This document shows positions 9,037-16,321 of a stretch of DNA of 64,000 nt, in pieces. Each line of letters starts with the position of its first letter. The stretch's first letter is position 1. The notes beneath the pieces were generated by a model that was not told the DNA's origin, searched no databases, and was given only the letters and a program-made list of their open reading frames with translations. A program made the position numbers and the translations under genes. This DNA comes from Nitrospinia bacterium (GTDB taxonomy: Bacteria; Nitrospinota; Nitrospinia; Nitrospinales; JAJDAT01). Where the stretch lies: contig JAJDAT010000025.1 of NCBI GenBank assembly GCA_029261715.1, forward strand, positions 372,001 to 436,000, in the 5' to 3' direction.

Positions 9037-9516
9037 ATGGGAAAGAAAAATCATCAAAAAAAGAATCAAGCTCGGTCGGGGGATCAACCTAAATCTTCTA
9101 AATTAGCTCCTATTATTATGGTGACCTTAGGAGTGGTTGTTTTGGCGAGCGTTTATTTTTTAACCAAACCAAAAATGAGCGGAAACCCGGTCGCTCCGGC
9201 TTTTGGGCAATTGATTGAAAATAGACCGATACTAAGTTCAGCTATGTTTGCGGGAAAAGCAGGACAAGCCTATGAAATTGCCGCAAAAATTCCAAAGGTT
9301 CTCGATAGTCTATTTTGTTATTGCTACTGCAAAAAAGAACATAACCATAAGAATCTGTTAACTTGTTTTACAAATAAGCATGGATCTAAATGCGATATTT
9401 GTATTAATGAAGTTCTTTACGCCAATGAACTTTACGAAAGAGGCAAAAGTTTGGACGAAATAGTTGTAGCGGTTGATAGGAAGTTTTATCGACCTTATAT
9501 ACCTCATAGAGGCTAA
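9037..9516 (+). CDS. Membrane-anchored PCYCGC-motif protein
   Basis: 159 residues. A basic N-terminus is followed by one membrane segment (about 24-43) and then an outward domain with Cys94, Cys96 and Cys98 (FCYCYCKK), His102, His104, Cys110, His115 and the pair Cys119/Cys122 (CDIC). This spacing matches the family of unknown function named for a PCYCGC motif; here the motif reads FCYCYC. The Cys/His set suggests metal binding or disulfide chemistry in the periplasm (inference). It is followed by a TlpA-type thioredoxin and cytochrome b, which suggests a role in maturing or supplying a respiratory complex. Confidence 0.75.
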   Translation: MGKKNHQKKNQARSGDQPKSSKLAPIIMVTLGVVVLASVYFLTKPKMSGNPVAPAFGQLIENRPILSSAMFAGKAGQAYEIAAKIPKVLDSLFCYCYCKKEHNHKNLLTCFTNKHGSKCDICINEVLYANELYERGKSLDEIVVAVDRKFYRPYIPHRG

Positions 9517-9589
9517 GACTATTAGGTGAAGTAAAGAATAATAGAAAAAAATTAAAACTGATATTTTTGAATAGGTATTATTTATTTTT

Positions 9590-10162
9590 ATGGAACAAGC
9601 TCTTCGAAACAAACCTTTTATGATTTATATGCCTTTCGCTTTTTTGGCGACGGCGTTGTTTTCTATTCTTATCATTTTCTTAAATAAGGTTGAACTTAAG
9701 CCTTTTGAAATGGAATATCCCCAAGAAGCGTTCATAGCGCCTTCTTTTGAATTGCCTACCCTGGGTGGCGGCAAGATTAAATTAGCCGACTATAGAGGTA
9801 AGGTGGTTTTTTTAAACTTTTGGGCAACGTGGTGTAGCACTTGTAAGGTGGAGATGCCTTCTATGCAAAGGCTTTACAATAAGTTTAAAGCGCAAGGGTT
9901 TGAAATGATAACTATAAGCATAGATAAAGACCAGGAATTGATACAACCATTTATGGATGAATATAAATTGACGTTTCCAGTTCTATTGGACCCAGAAAGC
10001 GAAATCGCCAAAAAGGTTTATAAGACTACAGGCGTTCCAGAAACGTTTATCATTCGGCAAGATGGTATTATCGTTCATAAAGCTATTGGACCCAGAGATT
10101 GGGCTTCCGATGAAACCATTCAAGCGTTTCAACAATTAGTGGGTTTTGAAGACAATGCGTAG
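9590..10162 (+). CDS. TlpA/ResA-type membrane-anchored thiol-disulfide oxidoreductase
   Basis: 190 residues. N-terminal anchor (about 12-31, YMPFAFLATALFSILIIFL), then a thioredoxin fold with the active site WATWCSTCK (Cys82 and Cys85) and a cis-proline loop GVPETF. Proteins of this type reduce periplasmic disulfides, often in apocytochrome c or copper-binding targets. Its stop overlaps the start of the next gene by 8 nt. The adjacent PCYCGC-type protein is a plausible partner or substrate (inference). Confidence 0.92.
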   Translation: MEQALRNKPFMIYMPFAFLATALFSILIIFLNKVELKPFEMEYPQEAFIAPSFELPTLGGGKIKLADYRGKVVFLNFWATWCSTCKVEMPSMQRLYNKFKAQGFEMITISIDKDQELIQPFMDEYKLTFPVLLDPESEIAKKVYKTTGVPETFIIRQDGIIVHKAIGPRDWASDETIQAFQQLVGFEDNA

Positions 10163-10565
10163 CAAAGTTTTAGTTATTTTACTTTTGGTTTTCATCGTCG
10201 ACGGGATGTGTTTTGCCCATTCGAACGAATACTCTCAAGATACGGGAAGTGAATACACTTCTGAGTTAGGGAATGAGCATTCGGAACATGACAATATGTA
10301 TGCCGTGTCAGAAGAGAAAAGCGCTAGTGATGGGGTAATGGATCATTCCCTTGGCAGGTCCGATTTTATGGCTCCAGAGCCAACTCACAAAGAAGTCGAA
10401 AAGAAAATGGATCATGAAGAAGGAAGTCATTCCAGCCATACCAAAGAAATAAAGATTTCCGAACATGAATGGGTGTCTACTTCCCAAAAAGGATATGGTC
10501 CTGCGGCTGGAATAACTTTGGTCGCTGGTTTATTTTTTGGAATCGTAATGATGCGTCGCAGTTAG
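10155..10565 (+). CDS. Exported His/Glu-rich protein with C-terminal membrane anchor, unknown function
   Basis: 136 residues from the ATG at 10155, which overlaps the TlpA stop codon by 8 nt; a TTG nine bases earlier is possible but less likely. Signal peptide (about 1-21, VLVILLLVFIVDGMCFA), then a low-complexity region with many His, Glu and Ser (HSEHDNMY, DHEEGSHSSH), then a C-terminal membrane helix (GITLVAGLFFGIVMM) ending MRRS. I recognise no family. The His and acidic residues suggest metal buffering close to the membrane (inference). It lies directly before cytochrome b. Confidence 0.7.
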   Translation: MRSKVLVILLLVFIVDGMCFAHSNEYSQDTGSEYTSELGNEHSEHDNMYAVSEEKSASDGVMDHSLGRSDFMAPEPTHKEVEKKMDHEEGSHSSHTKEIKISEHEWVSTSQKGYGPAAGITLVAGLFFGIVMMRRS

Positions 10566-10637
10566 TAAAGACGTCTTTTAGATTTAAAGTTTTCCAAGTT
10601 GTATAGATTTCCCATCAATTCTCTCCTAAAAGATTAA

Positions 10638-11654
10638 ATGGCTGATAACGAAAAATTCAATACGCTAAAGAAGAGACTCGGTCTCCAGCTTTTGGAATAT
10701 CGTATTCCCGAGCACGCCAATACGATCAAGTATTCGCTCGGCGGGATGACAGCCACAGCATTCAGTGTATTACTCGTTAGCGGAATTATATTGGCCCAGT
10801 TTTATTCCCCCGATCCAGAAAGAGCAAACGCCAGCGTTCATTACTTAATGGATCAAGTTTATTTAGGATGGTTTTTGCGCGGAGTGCATTTCTGGGCTGC
10901 GGAAGTTCTGACCGTTACGATGGTTTTGCACATGATCCGAGTTTTTTATACCGCTTCCTATAAGTTTCCAAGAGAGATCAATTGGCTAATCGGCGTTGGA
11001 CTACTCCTTTCTATAGTTTGTTTTCTTTTCACCGGAACCGTTCTTAAGTGGGATCAAGAAGGGTACGAGGCGTTAGCGCATTTCCTTTGGGTTGTGGATC
11101 GCATGGGGATTTTTGGCTTGCCGTTTACGGAAAACTTTATAGAAGGCATTCCATTATTGACCCGTATCTATATGGGGCATATTTCGCTTTTGCCATTGCT
11201 GACGATTCCTTTATTGGGGCTACACATCTTTTACGTTAAATATTATCAGCTTTCCCCATTGCCCGATGGTTCAGGCAAAGAAAAGGACATACCGTTTACG
11301 AAGCATATGGCCTATCTGCAAAAAACAGGAGTAGGCGTTTTCTTTTTGATTTGTCTTTTAGCGTTAACCATCGCTCCGCCTTTAGGAGACGTTCCTGTTC
11401 TAGGAATGGAAGTCACTAAACCACCTTGGCAGTTTGTTTGGATTTATGCGCTAGAAAATTTATGGGTACCTAGTTTAATAGTTGTTCCTCCGATACTAGT
11501 CTTTTTGCTTTTGTCGGTGCCTTTTGTGGATCGAAGCGAAGAGAGGGATTGGAAGAAACGTCCTATAGCTAGAATCGTTTTAGCAGTAATGCTATTTGTT
11601 TTTACCGCTCTTATTTTGTGGGGTAAATTCACGACCATGTCCCATACGATGTAA
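10638..11654 (+). CDS. Cytochrome b/b6 subunit of a bc-type quinol oxidoreductase
   Basis: 338 residues, about seven or eight membrane helices. Haem ligands His84/His98 (spacing 14) and His181/His196 (spacing 15) match cytochrome b6 rather than mitochondrial b, where both spacings are 14. A subunit IV-like part follows in the same chain. The quinol-site motif that is PEWY in most family members reads KPPWQF here (261-266). The domain order indicates electron transfer between quinol and a high-potential acceptor. No Rieske or cytochrome c gene is next to it in this window, so its partners lie elsewhere. Ribosome binding site TCTCCT-like only; the start is supported by the conserved N-terminus. 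Confidence 0.9.
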   Translation: MADNEKFNTLKKRLGLQLLEYRIPEHANTIKYSLGGMTATAFSVLLVSGIILAQFYSPDPERANASVHYLMDQVYLGWFLRGVHFWAAEVLTVTMVLHMIRVFYTASYKFPREINWLIGVGLLLSIVCFLFTGTVLKWDQEGYEALAHFLWVVDRMGIFGLPFTENFIEGIPLLTRIYMGHISLLPLLTIPLLGLHIFYVKYYQLSPLPDGSGKEKDIPFTKHMAYLQKTGVGVFFLICLLALTIAPPLGDVPVLGMEVTKPPWQFVWIYALENLWVPSLIVVPPILVFLLLSVPFVDRSEERDWKKRPIARIVLAVMLFVFTALILWGKFTTMSHTM

Positions 11655-11656
11655 CG

Positions 11657-11920
11657 ATGCCTTCAAAAGAAATAGTTGTAGAAATATTGACGAAAGACAA
11701 ATGTTGTTTGTGTGAATATGCGAAGGAAATATTAGAAGTAGTTTTGCCGGATTACAATGCAGAGCTCAACGAAATCAATATCGCAAACGATGACAAGTTA
11801 ATGGCATTATATGGTGAGAAGATTCCCGTGATCCGTGTGGACGGAGAGGAGTGGTTCAAATTTAAAGTCAGTGAACCTGTTTTACGAAAACGATTAGACG
11901 ACTACATAAAAGATAACTGA
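11657..11920 (+). CDS. Glutaredoxin-like thioredoxin-fold protein
   Basis: 87 residues, a single small thioredoxin/glutaredoxin fold with Cys16-Cys17-Leu-Cys19 (CCLC) at the usual active-site position, and KIPVIRVDGEEW giving the cis-proline and following strand. It resembles the DUF836/glutaredoxin-2 group. It starts 2 nt after the cytochrome b stop codon and is surely co-transcribed. Cytoplasmic, since it has no signal. Role unknown; the neighbours suggest redox support of the same complex. Confidence 0.82.
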   Translation: MPSKEIVVEILTKDKCCLCEYAKEILEVVLPDYNAELNEINIANDDKLMALYGEKIPVIRVDGEEWFKFKVSEPVLRKRLDDYIKDN

Positions 11921-11933
11921 CAAATAGAAACTG

Positions 11934-11947
11934 TTTTTACCGCAAAG
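11934..11947 (-). repeat. REP-like repeat, left fragment split by the IS110 insertion
   Basis: Read on the minus strand this is CTTTGCGGTAAAAA, which matches the end of the intact repeat at 13293-13326. Together with 13126-13146 it reconstructs one uninterrupted copy, which shows where the insertion sequence went in. Confidence 0.7.
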
Positions 11948-11962
11948 TAACTGTGTTAGAAG

Positions 11963-12916
11963 TCAAGCATGGTTTGTTTCCCAAGCGGAGTTATTTTTAG
12001 CCATAGAGTTTAATGCGACGATCATTTTCCTCATGGTGGCGGTGATTGAGACTTTAAAAGTTTTTCCATTATCTTTAAGCCTATTATAAAAAGTTTTGAG
12101 AGGTGGGTTATAGCGAACTGCCGAAAGAGCAGCCATATAAAGTGCACTTCTGACCTGTTTTCTTCCTCCTGCAATATGACTTTTCCCCTTCCATGCGCCG
12201 CTTTGTTTTGTGTATGGAGCTAGTCCAGACAAAGCGGCGATCTGAGTCTTACTACATTGTCCTATTTCAGGTAATTCAGCGACCAAAATCATGGCTGTGT
12301 AGTTTCCGATCCCAGGCATAGAGCAAAACAATTGAGTCAGGTTAAAAAGCTTAGGGCACTCCTGAATCATATTTTGTAAAACGTCTTCTAGCTTTTTGGC
12401 TTGACGTTGGCAGGACCGGTGAAGAGCCTTGAGAGCTTTGACGGTTATAGGATGAGTTGCTTTTTCAATCTGTTCCTTGATCTGTCCGGCATGTTTACGT
12501 AAGTTTTGTAGCGACCGACTAAGGTCGCGCAATGCCAACTGTGTTTTATCAGGCAAGGTAGAACCTTTTGTCAAACCAGATGCTCCAAAACAAGCCAATG
12601 CTTGGGCATCTATTTTGTCTGTTTTTGCCAATATTCCGCGTGCGCGGATAAAGTTTCGCGCTCGCATAGGTTGTACTAGGTGGACGGTATAGCCTGCGCT
12701 TTGCAAGCAAACCCACACGGGACGTTCATAACCTCCAGAAGCTTCTAAAACTGCCACGGAGTTTTCGGGAACCTGATGTTCTTGTAAGTAAGCCAACAAG
12801 ATTTCGTGACCGCCCTTGGTGTTATCACACCGGAAGCTCTGGTTCACGGGGTGAATGTGAATATCAAGAAACATTTTTCCAACATCGATGCCAATTGTTA
12901 ATGATTGATTTGTCAT
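11963..12916 (-). CDS. IS110-family transposase (DEDD RuvC-like, bridge-RNA-guided recombinase)
   Basis: 317 residues from the ATG at 12916, which has GGAGG 9 nt upstream; a longer reading frame reaches 12979 but would run into the bridge RNA. The N-terminal RuvC-like domain has Asp11 (IGIDVG), Glu58 (VLEASGG) and the pair Asp100/Asp103 (KTDKIDAQAL). The C-terminal Tnp domain has SMPGIGNYTAM and then GLAPYTKQSGAWKGKSHIAG, with the Ser region and Gly-Gly-Arg typical of IS110. All key residues are present and the frame is open. Established knowledge is that IS110 recombinases use a bridge RNA encoded by the element to choose donor and target. Confidence 0.95.
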   Translation of the reverse strand: MTNQSLTIGIDVGKMFLDIHIHPVNQSFRCDNTKGGHEILLAYLQEHQVPENSVAVLEASGGYERPVWVCLQSAGYTVHLVQPMRARNFIRARGILAKTDKIDAQALACFGASGLTKGSTLPDKTQLALRDLSRSLQNLRKHAGQIKEQIEKATHPITVKALKALHRSCQRQAKKLEDVLQNMIQECPKLFNLTQLFCSMPGIGNYTAMILVAELPEIGQCSKTQIAALSGLAPYTKQSGAWKGKSHIAGGRKQVRSALYMAALSAVRYNPPLKTFYNRLKDNGKTFKVSITATMRKMIVALNSMAKNNSAWETNHA

Positions 12917-13085
12917 GATAGGATATCCTCCTTGTATGCGGCCTCCCTGGTTCAGGGGCCTCGTAACTGTTCGACACAATGAACCATGGCGATGGTCCTA
13001 CTTTGCACGTTCTTTCAAAAAAAGAACCGACGCAGATCGACCTATCGCCCGGCAGGTCTCTCCTGCAAGAGAGACCTGCCATACT
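12917..13085 (-). ncRNA. Candidate IS110 bridge RNA
   Basis: Between the element end and the transposase start, the minus-strand transcript folds into the expected parts. (1) A 5' hairpin with a perfect 12-bp stem, 13051-13062 with 13069-13080. (2) A target loop, 12988-13049: outer stem GGCGAT/ATCGCC plus GGTC/GACC, inner hairpin GGTTCTTT/AAAGAAC, and an internal loop whose two sides are GATCTGCGTC and GTGCAAAGTA. (3) A donor part whose two sides contain ACAGTTAC and CATACAAG around a GC-rich hairpin. The target-loop sides match the REP repeat around the CT core, and the donor sides match the two element ends. Ends are approximate; the 3' part overlaps the transposase ribosome binding site. 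Confidence 0.78.
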
Positions 13086-13125
13086 AACTACCACATAATT
13101 CATAGATAGAAAATAAACATACAAG

Positions 13126-13146
13126 ACGCTAAGGACGCAAAGAAAG
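13126..13146 (-). repeat. REP-like repeat, right fragment split by the IS110 insertion
   Basis: Plus strand ACGCTAAGGACGCAAAGAAAG. It aligns with the reverse complement of 13293-13316 (ACGCAGAGAGCGCAAAGAAAG) with few mismatches and continues the left fragment at 11934-11947 once the IS is removed. Confidence 0.7.
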
Positions 13147-13215
13147 AAAAGGTGAAAAGCAAGACGCTCAAAAAATGATTTTGCGTTAACAAGTTGTATC
13201 GAGTTCCTATAAACA

Positions 13216-13326
13216 CTATTTCCGTCATCCTAGAGAAGCCCTAGAAGGGCGACGAAGGATCTAGGTAAAGGCTCTTGAACTGTACTGATTTGCTTTCTTT
13301 GCGCTCTCTGCGTCTTTGCGGTAAAA
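13216..13326 (+). repeat. Intergenic REP-like repeats: GTCATCC...GAAGGATCT unit and CTGCGTCTTTGCGG unit
   Basis: 13225-13262 holds a CGTCATCCTAG...GACGAAGGATCT unit, with an inner GAAGCCCTAGAAGGGCGAC stem, similar to intergenic repeats seen in many bacterial genomes. 13293-13326 holds CTTTCTTTGCGCTCTC followed by TGCGTCTTTGCGGTAAAA, an intact inverted copy of the repeat that the IS110 element interrupts. The two units lie in inverted orientation around a 147-nt spacer. Confidence 0.6.
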
Positions 13327-13351
13327 GCCTTTTTTGAAAGGGGAAAACAAA

Positions 13352-13663
13352 ATGGTCGAAAAGACCGCGTTGAGCGAAGAAGAATTAGCCACTAAATTGA
13401 AAGAAATGGCTCCGGAATGGAAGACCGGAAAGAATGAAAAAGGCGTTCCCTTTATAGAACGAGTGCATCACGCCAAAAAGTTTATGGCGGGAATAGATTT
13501 TGTACATAGAGTAGCGGAAGCCGCCGAAGAGAATAACCACCATCCAGATATCATCATCAATTACAAAAGAATCACCGTCCGCTACTGGACCCACACCGTA
13601 AGTGGCGTCACTCTCGCCGACGTCCAAATGGCCCAAAAAATCGATCCACTGTTTGAGAAGTGA
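13352..13663 (+). CDS. phhB: 4a-hydroxytetrahydrobiopterin dehydratase (PCD/DCoH)
   Basis: 103 residues from the ATG at 13352, which follows a GAAAGGGG ribosome binding site; an upstream TTG would add six residues. It has the family motif ENNHHPDIIINYKRITVRYWTH (about 64-86, His-His-Pro followed by the strand and W-T-H). It dehydrates the pterin carbinolamine formed by aromatic amino acid hydroxylases, and is also found in organisms with molybdopterin or folate side pathways. No hydroxylase gene is nearby. Monocistronic. Confidence 0.93.
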   Translation: MVEKTALSEEELATKLKEMAPEWKTGKNEKGVPFIERVHHAKKFMAGIDFVHRVAEAAEENNHHPDIIINYKRITVRYWTHTVSGVTLADVQMAQKIDPLFEK

Positions 13664-13899
13664 TTCCCACTCTGTTTGATGAGTTATAGAACTAAGCGAG
13701 CCCTAGGGATGTCAGGCTGAGTCTCGAAGTCTCGACATAATAGACGAAAGCTTATTTTCTTAGTTACCAATTGAAATACAACCACTGGCTAGAACCTTTT
13801 TTTGACAATTGTATCTTTGAAAATTTTTTATATTATTTCAAACTCTGATTGTTATATTTTTGCTTTTCAATAATTGTAAAGAAACCCAAAGAGGTTATT

Positions 13900-14649
13900 A
13901 TGGGGAGTTGGTTAAATGTAGGTGTGGAAGGAGAGGCAATATGGCCTAAAGAGGAAACCAAAATAAACTTTGATGGGTATGAGCTAATATTAAAACCTGC
14001 TACAAAAAAATTTCAACAATCCATACATGTTGACCTACAAAGTGTTTCCGATGTTGAAGCTCTAACATTAATTAATAGATTTCTTAGCATTCTTTCATGG
14101 TGTGATGACCTAAGAATGGAAAATTTATATGGCGGGTATGGAAGTGTAGTTCCTGTACCTGTTCCAATTAAGACTAGAACTATTGGGTCTTCCATAGATT
14201 TCCCTTTTGAACGGGATCTTGAAGAGAACCCAAAAGCCATATTGGCGCTTGCCTTATATAGAGAGGGGCTTACAGTAAATAGCGTGCCATTTTCTTTTTT
14301 AAGTTACTTCAAGATTTTAAATATATTTTGGAACGACAAATATATAAAGGACGAACATAAAAATAAAAAAAATGAAATTATTGAAGGGATACGTGAAACC
14401 CTAGGTTTTATTGATGATTCTGAAGCCAAAGAAAGAATTGATGATTTAAGTAAACAAAGTGAAGATGTGCCAAAATATTTATATGAATCTGGCCGCTGTG
14501 CTGTGGCTCACGCGTTCTCCAATCCAATCGTGGACCCAGATGATGTATCCCATCTGAGAAGGCTTTCGGAAGATATTTGGATAATTAGAGCCATAGCTGA
14601 GCATTTAATCGAAAATAAACTTAATGTGAGTAAAAGTATTCATGGATGA
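13900..14649 (+). CDS. MauJ-like protein of unknown function
   Basis: 249 residues from the ATG at 13900, preceded by AGAGG; the open frame extends upstream to 13849 without a better start. Soluble. The C-terminal part with SGRCAVAHAFSNPIVDPDD, followed by RRLSEDIWIIRAIAEH, resembles proteins annotated as methylamine utilisation protein MauJ. No other mau genes are present here, so a role in methylamine metabolism is not supported. It sits between the REP-like region and a convergent DUF4145 gene, in sequence richer in A and T than the core genes, and may be acquired. Confidence 0.65.
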   Translation: MGSWLNVGVEGEAIWPKEETKINFDGYELILKPATKKFQQSIHVDLQSVSDVEALTLINRFLSILSWCDDLRMENLYGGYGSVVPVPVPIKTRTIGSSIDFPFERDLEENPKAILALALYREGLTVNSVPFSFLSYFKILNIFWNDKYIKDEHKNKKNEIIEGIRETLGFIDDSEAKERIDDLSKQSEDVPKYLYESGRCAVAHAFSNPIVDPDDVSHLRRLSEDIWIIRAIAEHLIENKLNVSKSIHG

Positions 14650-14687
14650 GTTGTTTGTTTAGATTCAGTTTGTTGAGCAGATCCTCT

Positions 14688-15434
14688 TCAAGTAGAAGCT
14701 TCTTTAGGTGGAATAATTTCTTCTTTTAGCTTAAGCATTGCTTCGCGTTTTTCTTTTCTCATTTGCGGGATTACATAAGCTTCGTTTAAAATTTCTAGAA
14801 TGACCGACAAAAAGAACCTTATGTGTTTTGCATTCCAGCCTTCATATGACTCCTCATGTACCTTGTCGCTTGTTAATTGTTGGATGGTTATCATTTGGTC
14901 AAAGTAAATAGGATCAATATCTTTTAACTCTTCCTTTAATGATTTAATACGCTCATCATAATTACTCCCTTTAGCGTTATGTTTTTTAGCAAGTTCATAA
15001 ATTATCTTTCGGATACAAACAGAGGCACCTGTTAAAAAATTATTTTTTAAACAACCTTCTGCTTCTGCTATGAGTTCTCTAAAAATTTTAGGTATTCTCG
15101 AGTCGGTTGCGAAAGAAGATGAGGGGATAGAGAAGAAGATATGTGAGTCGATGTCTTGTAAAACGGAAGTTATTTCTTTCTGGAAAGTTTCTATTTCATC
15201 GTGTCGAAATGATTTGCAGATATACCCAGATAAGATATGATGGTAGGTGAAGTGAATAGATGTTTTTAAACAAGAGTTACATTTTACAAAAAAAACAGCA
15301 CATCTTTTTTCTGAAGACCAATCAAAAGAAAAACTATATTCACTTGTGAATTGAACGTGTCTTCTTTTACAAAAGGGGCAGTTATAAATATCCCAATTAA
15401 TAAAATATTTTTTGTCTAATGAAGATTGATCCAT
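14688..15434 (-). CDS. DUF4145-domain protein with N-terminal zinc-ribbon-like Cys pairs
   Basis: 248 residues. The N-terminal part has CPFCKRRH (about 19-26) and CNSC (about 52-55), two CxxC pairs that could bind zinc. The C-terminal part (about 105-235) has the DUF4145 pattern IPKIFRELIAEAEGCLKNN, ...VCIRKIIYELAKKH and SDKVHEESYEGWNAKH. DUF4145 occurs alone or fused to restriction enzymes and other defence proteins; its biochemical role is not established. ATG start. Convergent with the MauJ-like gene, 38 nt apart. Confidence 0.75.
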   Translation of the reverse strand: MDQSSLDKKYFINWDIYNCPFCKRRHVQFTSEYSFSFDWSSEKRCAVFFVKCNSCLKTSIHFTYHHILSGYICKSFRHDEIETFQKEITSVLQDIDSHIFFSIPSSSFATDSRIPKIFRELIAEAEGCLKNNFLTGASVCIRKIIYELAKKHNAKGSNYDERIKSLKEELKDIDPIYFDQMITIQQLTSDKVHEESYEGWNAKHIRFFLSVILEILNEAYVIPQMRKEKREAMLKLKEEIIPPKEAST

Positions 15435-15699
15435 GAAAAACTCTAATTAAAAGTTATTGTTTGAATATAGTTTAATTTACCATAAATAATAAGTTTTATT
15501 CTCCAAAAAAATATTTAATACTCTTTAACAGTCATGAAGATGAATGATCTTTTTAATGGTCTAGCCGAGTCCTATTGATTTTTCGCCATTGGTAGGTTTA
15601 GTGCTCAGTGTTTGATATTCTAGTAACTAATCCTTTAGCAAGCCATCCCATCCTCATAATTTGAATTGACAATGTAGGTAGTAATACTAAGTTTCCCCT

Positions 15700-15880
15700 A
15701 TACGAAAATTAATTTTTATTTTATTTTTTCTAGTTAATTCCTGCTCTCAACCTCAAGAAAAAGCTTGGATAGTTCTAGAGTTTTCTTTACGTAGTGGCAT
15801 CCCCCCAAAATGGTCTTCCATAAACCAAACGCCACAGATACGAATTTAAAAGTATACAAAGAGGAGTCCCCAACCCATAA
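15700..15880 (+). pseudogene. Decayed copy of the lipoprotein gene at 19017-19310
   Basis: From 15656 the sequence matches the region starting at 18970, including a shared upstream segment with TTGACA. The start codon has become ATA. The first residues still read RKLIFILFFLVNSCSQPQEKAW, but the frame is lost near 15805 (CCCCCCAAAATGG in place of CCAAAAAAAATGG). Similarity continues in other frames to about 15880 (CAAAGAGGAGTCCCCAACC). It lies upstream of the kelch-protein gene, whereas the intact copy lies downstream of the collagen-like gene. Confidence 0.75.
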
Positions 15881-16321
15881 ATATAAAAACTCCTGTTTTT
15901 TCTGGCTCATGATTTCCTCCTGGAAATCAGTGAAAACCAATTTCTTCGCGCCTATTAAAGGTGAAAATCAATTCAAAGTTAATGTTTCTGAATGTGAAAT
16001 TTTTTTGAATACAAAATAGTTTTGGATGGTGGTTTTTATTTTGAGGGAAAGGAAAAAGGTTGTCGATAAAGAATTTAATTCTCCGTAATTCAAAGATTAT
16101 CAACATCCCCAGTTCAATATGGATTTATTGAAATTATATTAAGAGGCTTATTAAAAGGGGGATATAAGGTTGATATTTTAATTTATTGAAAGCCGTATGA
16201 ATTGGTTCGAGCTTGATAATGCTTCTCAATTATGTTTAAATTTTGCGTTTCATTAGTTTTTTGTGGGGGGGACTGTATCTAAAATAGTTAGATATTTAAA
16301 TAAAAATTTGGAGATTAAAAT

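Larger units (their letters stand above)
11948..13125 (-). mobile_element. IS110-family insertion sequence, complete, with bridge RNA
   Basis: About 1.18 kb including one copy of a CT core dinucleotide (AG on the plus strand at 11946-11947 and 13124-13125). There are no terminal inverted repeats and no longer target duplication, as expected for IS110. The boundaries come from the interrupted REP-like repeat: joining 11934-11947 to 13126-13146 restores a copy matching 13293-13326. The element carries one DEDD transposase and a 206-nt non-coding end upstream of it. Both ends and the transposase look intact, so the copy may be active. Confidence 0.85.

Noticed and set aside
9358-9612. Minus-strand frame of 84 codons
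   Set aside because: It lies opposite the PCYCGC-type gene and its downstream spacer, and reflects AT-rich chance reading.
12917-12979. Longer transposase start at 12979
   Set aside because: It would place the start inside the bridge RNA; the ATG at 12916 has an excellent ribosome binding site and fits the family N-terminus.
13801-13835. TTGACA before the MauJ-like gene as a promoter
   Set aside because: No -10 sequence at a proper distance; the nearest TATATT is about 20 nt away.
15734-16019. Open frames on both strands near the decayed lipoprotein copy
   Set aside because: They arise from the degraded gene; neither has a ribosome binding site or a recognisable product.
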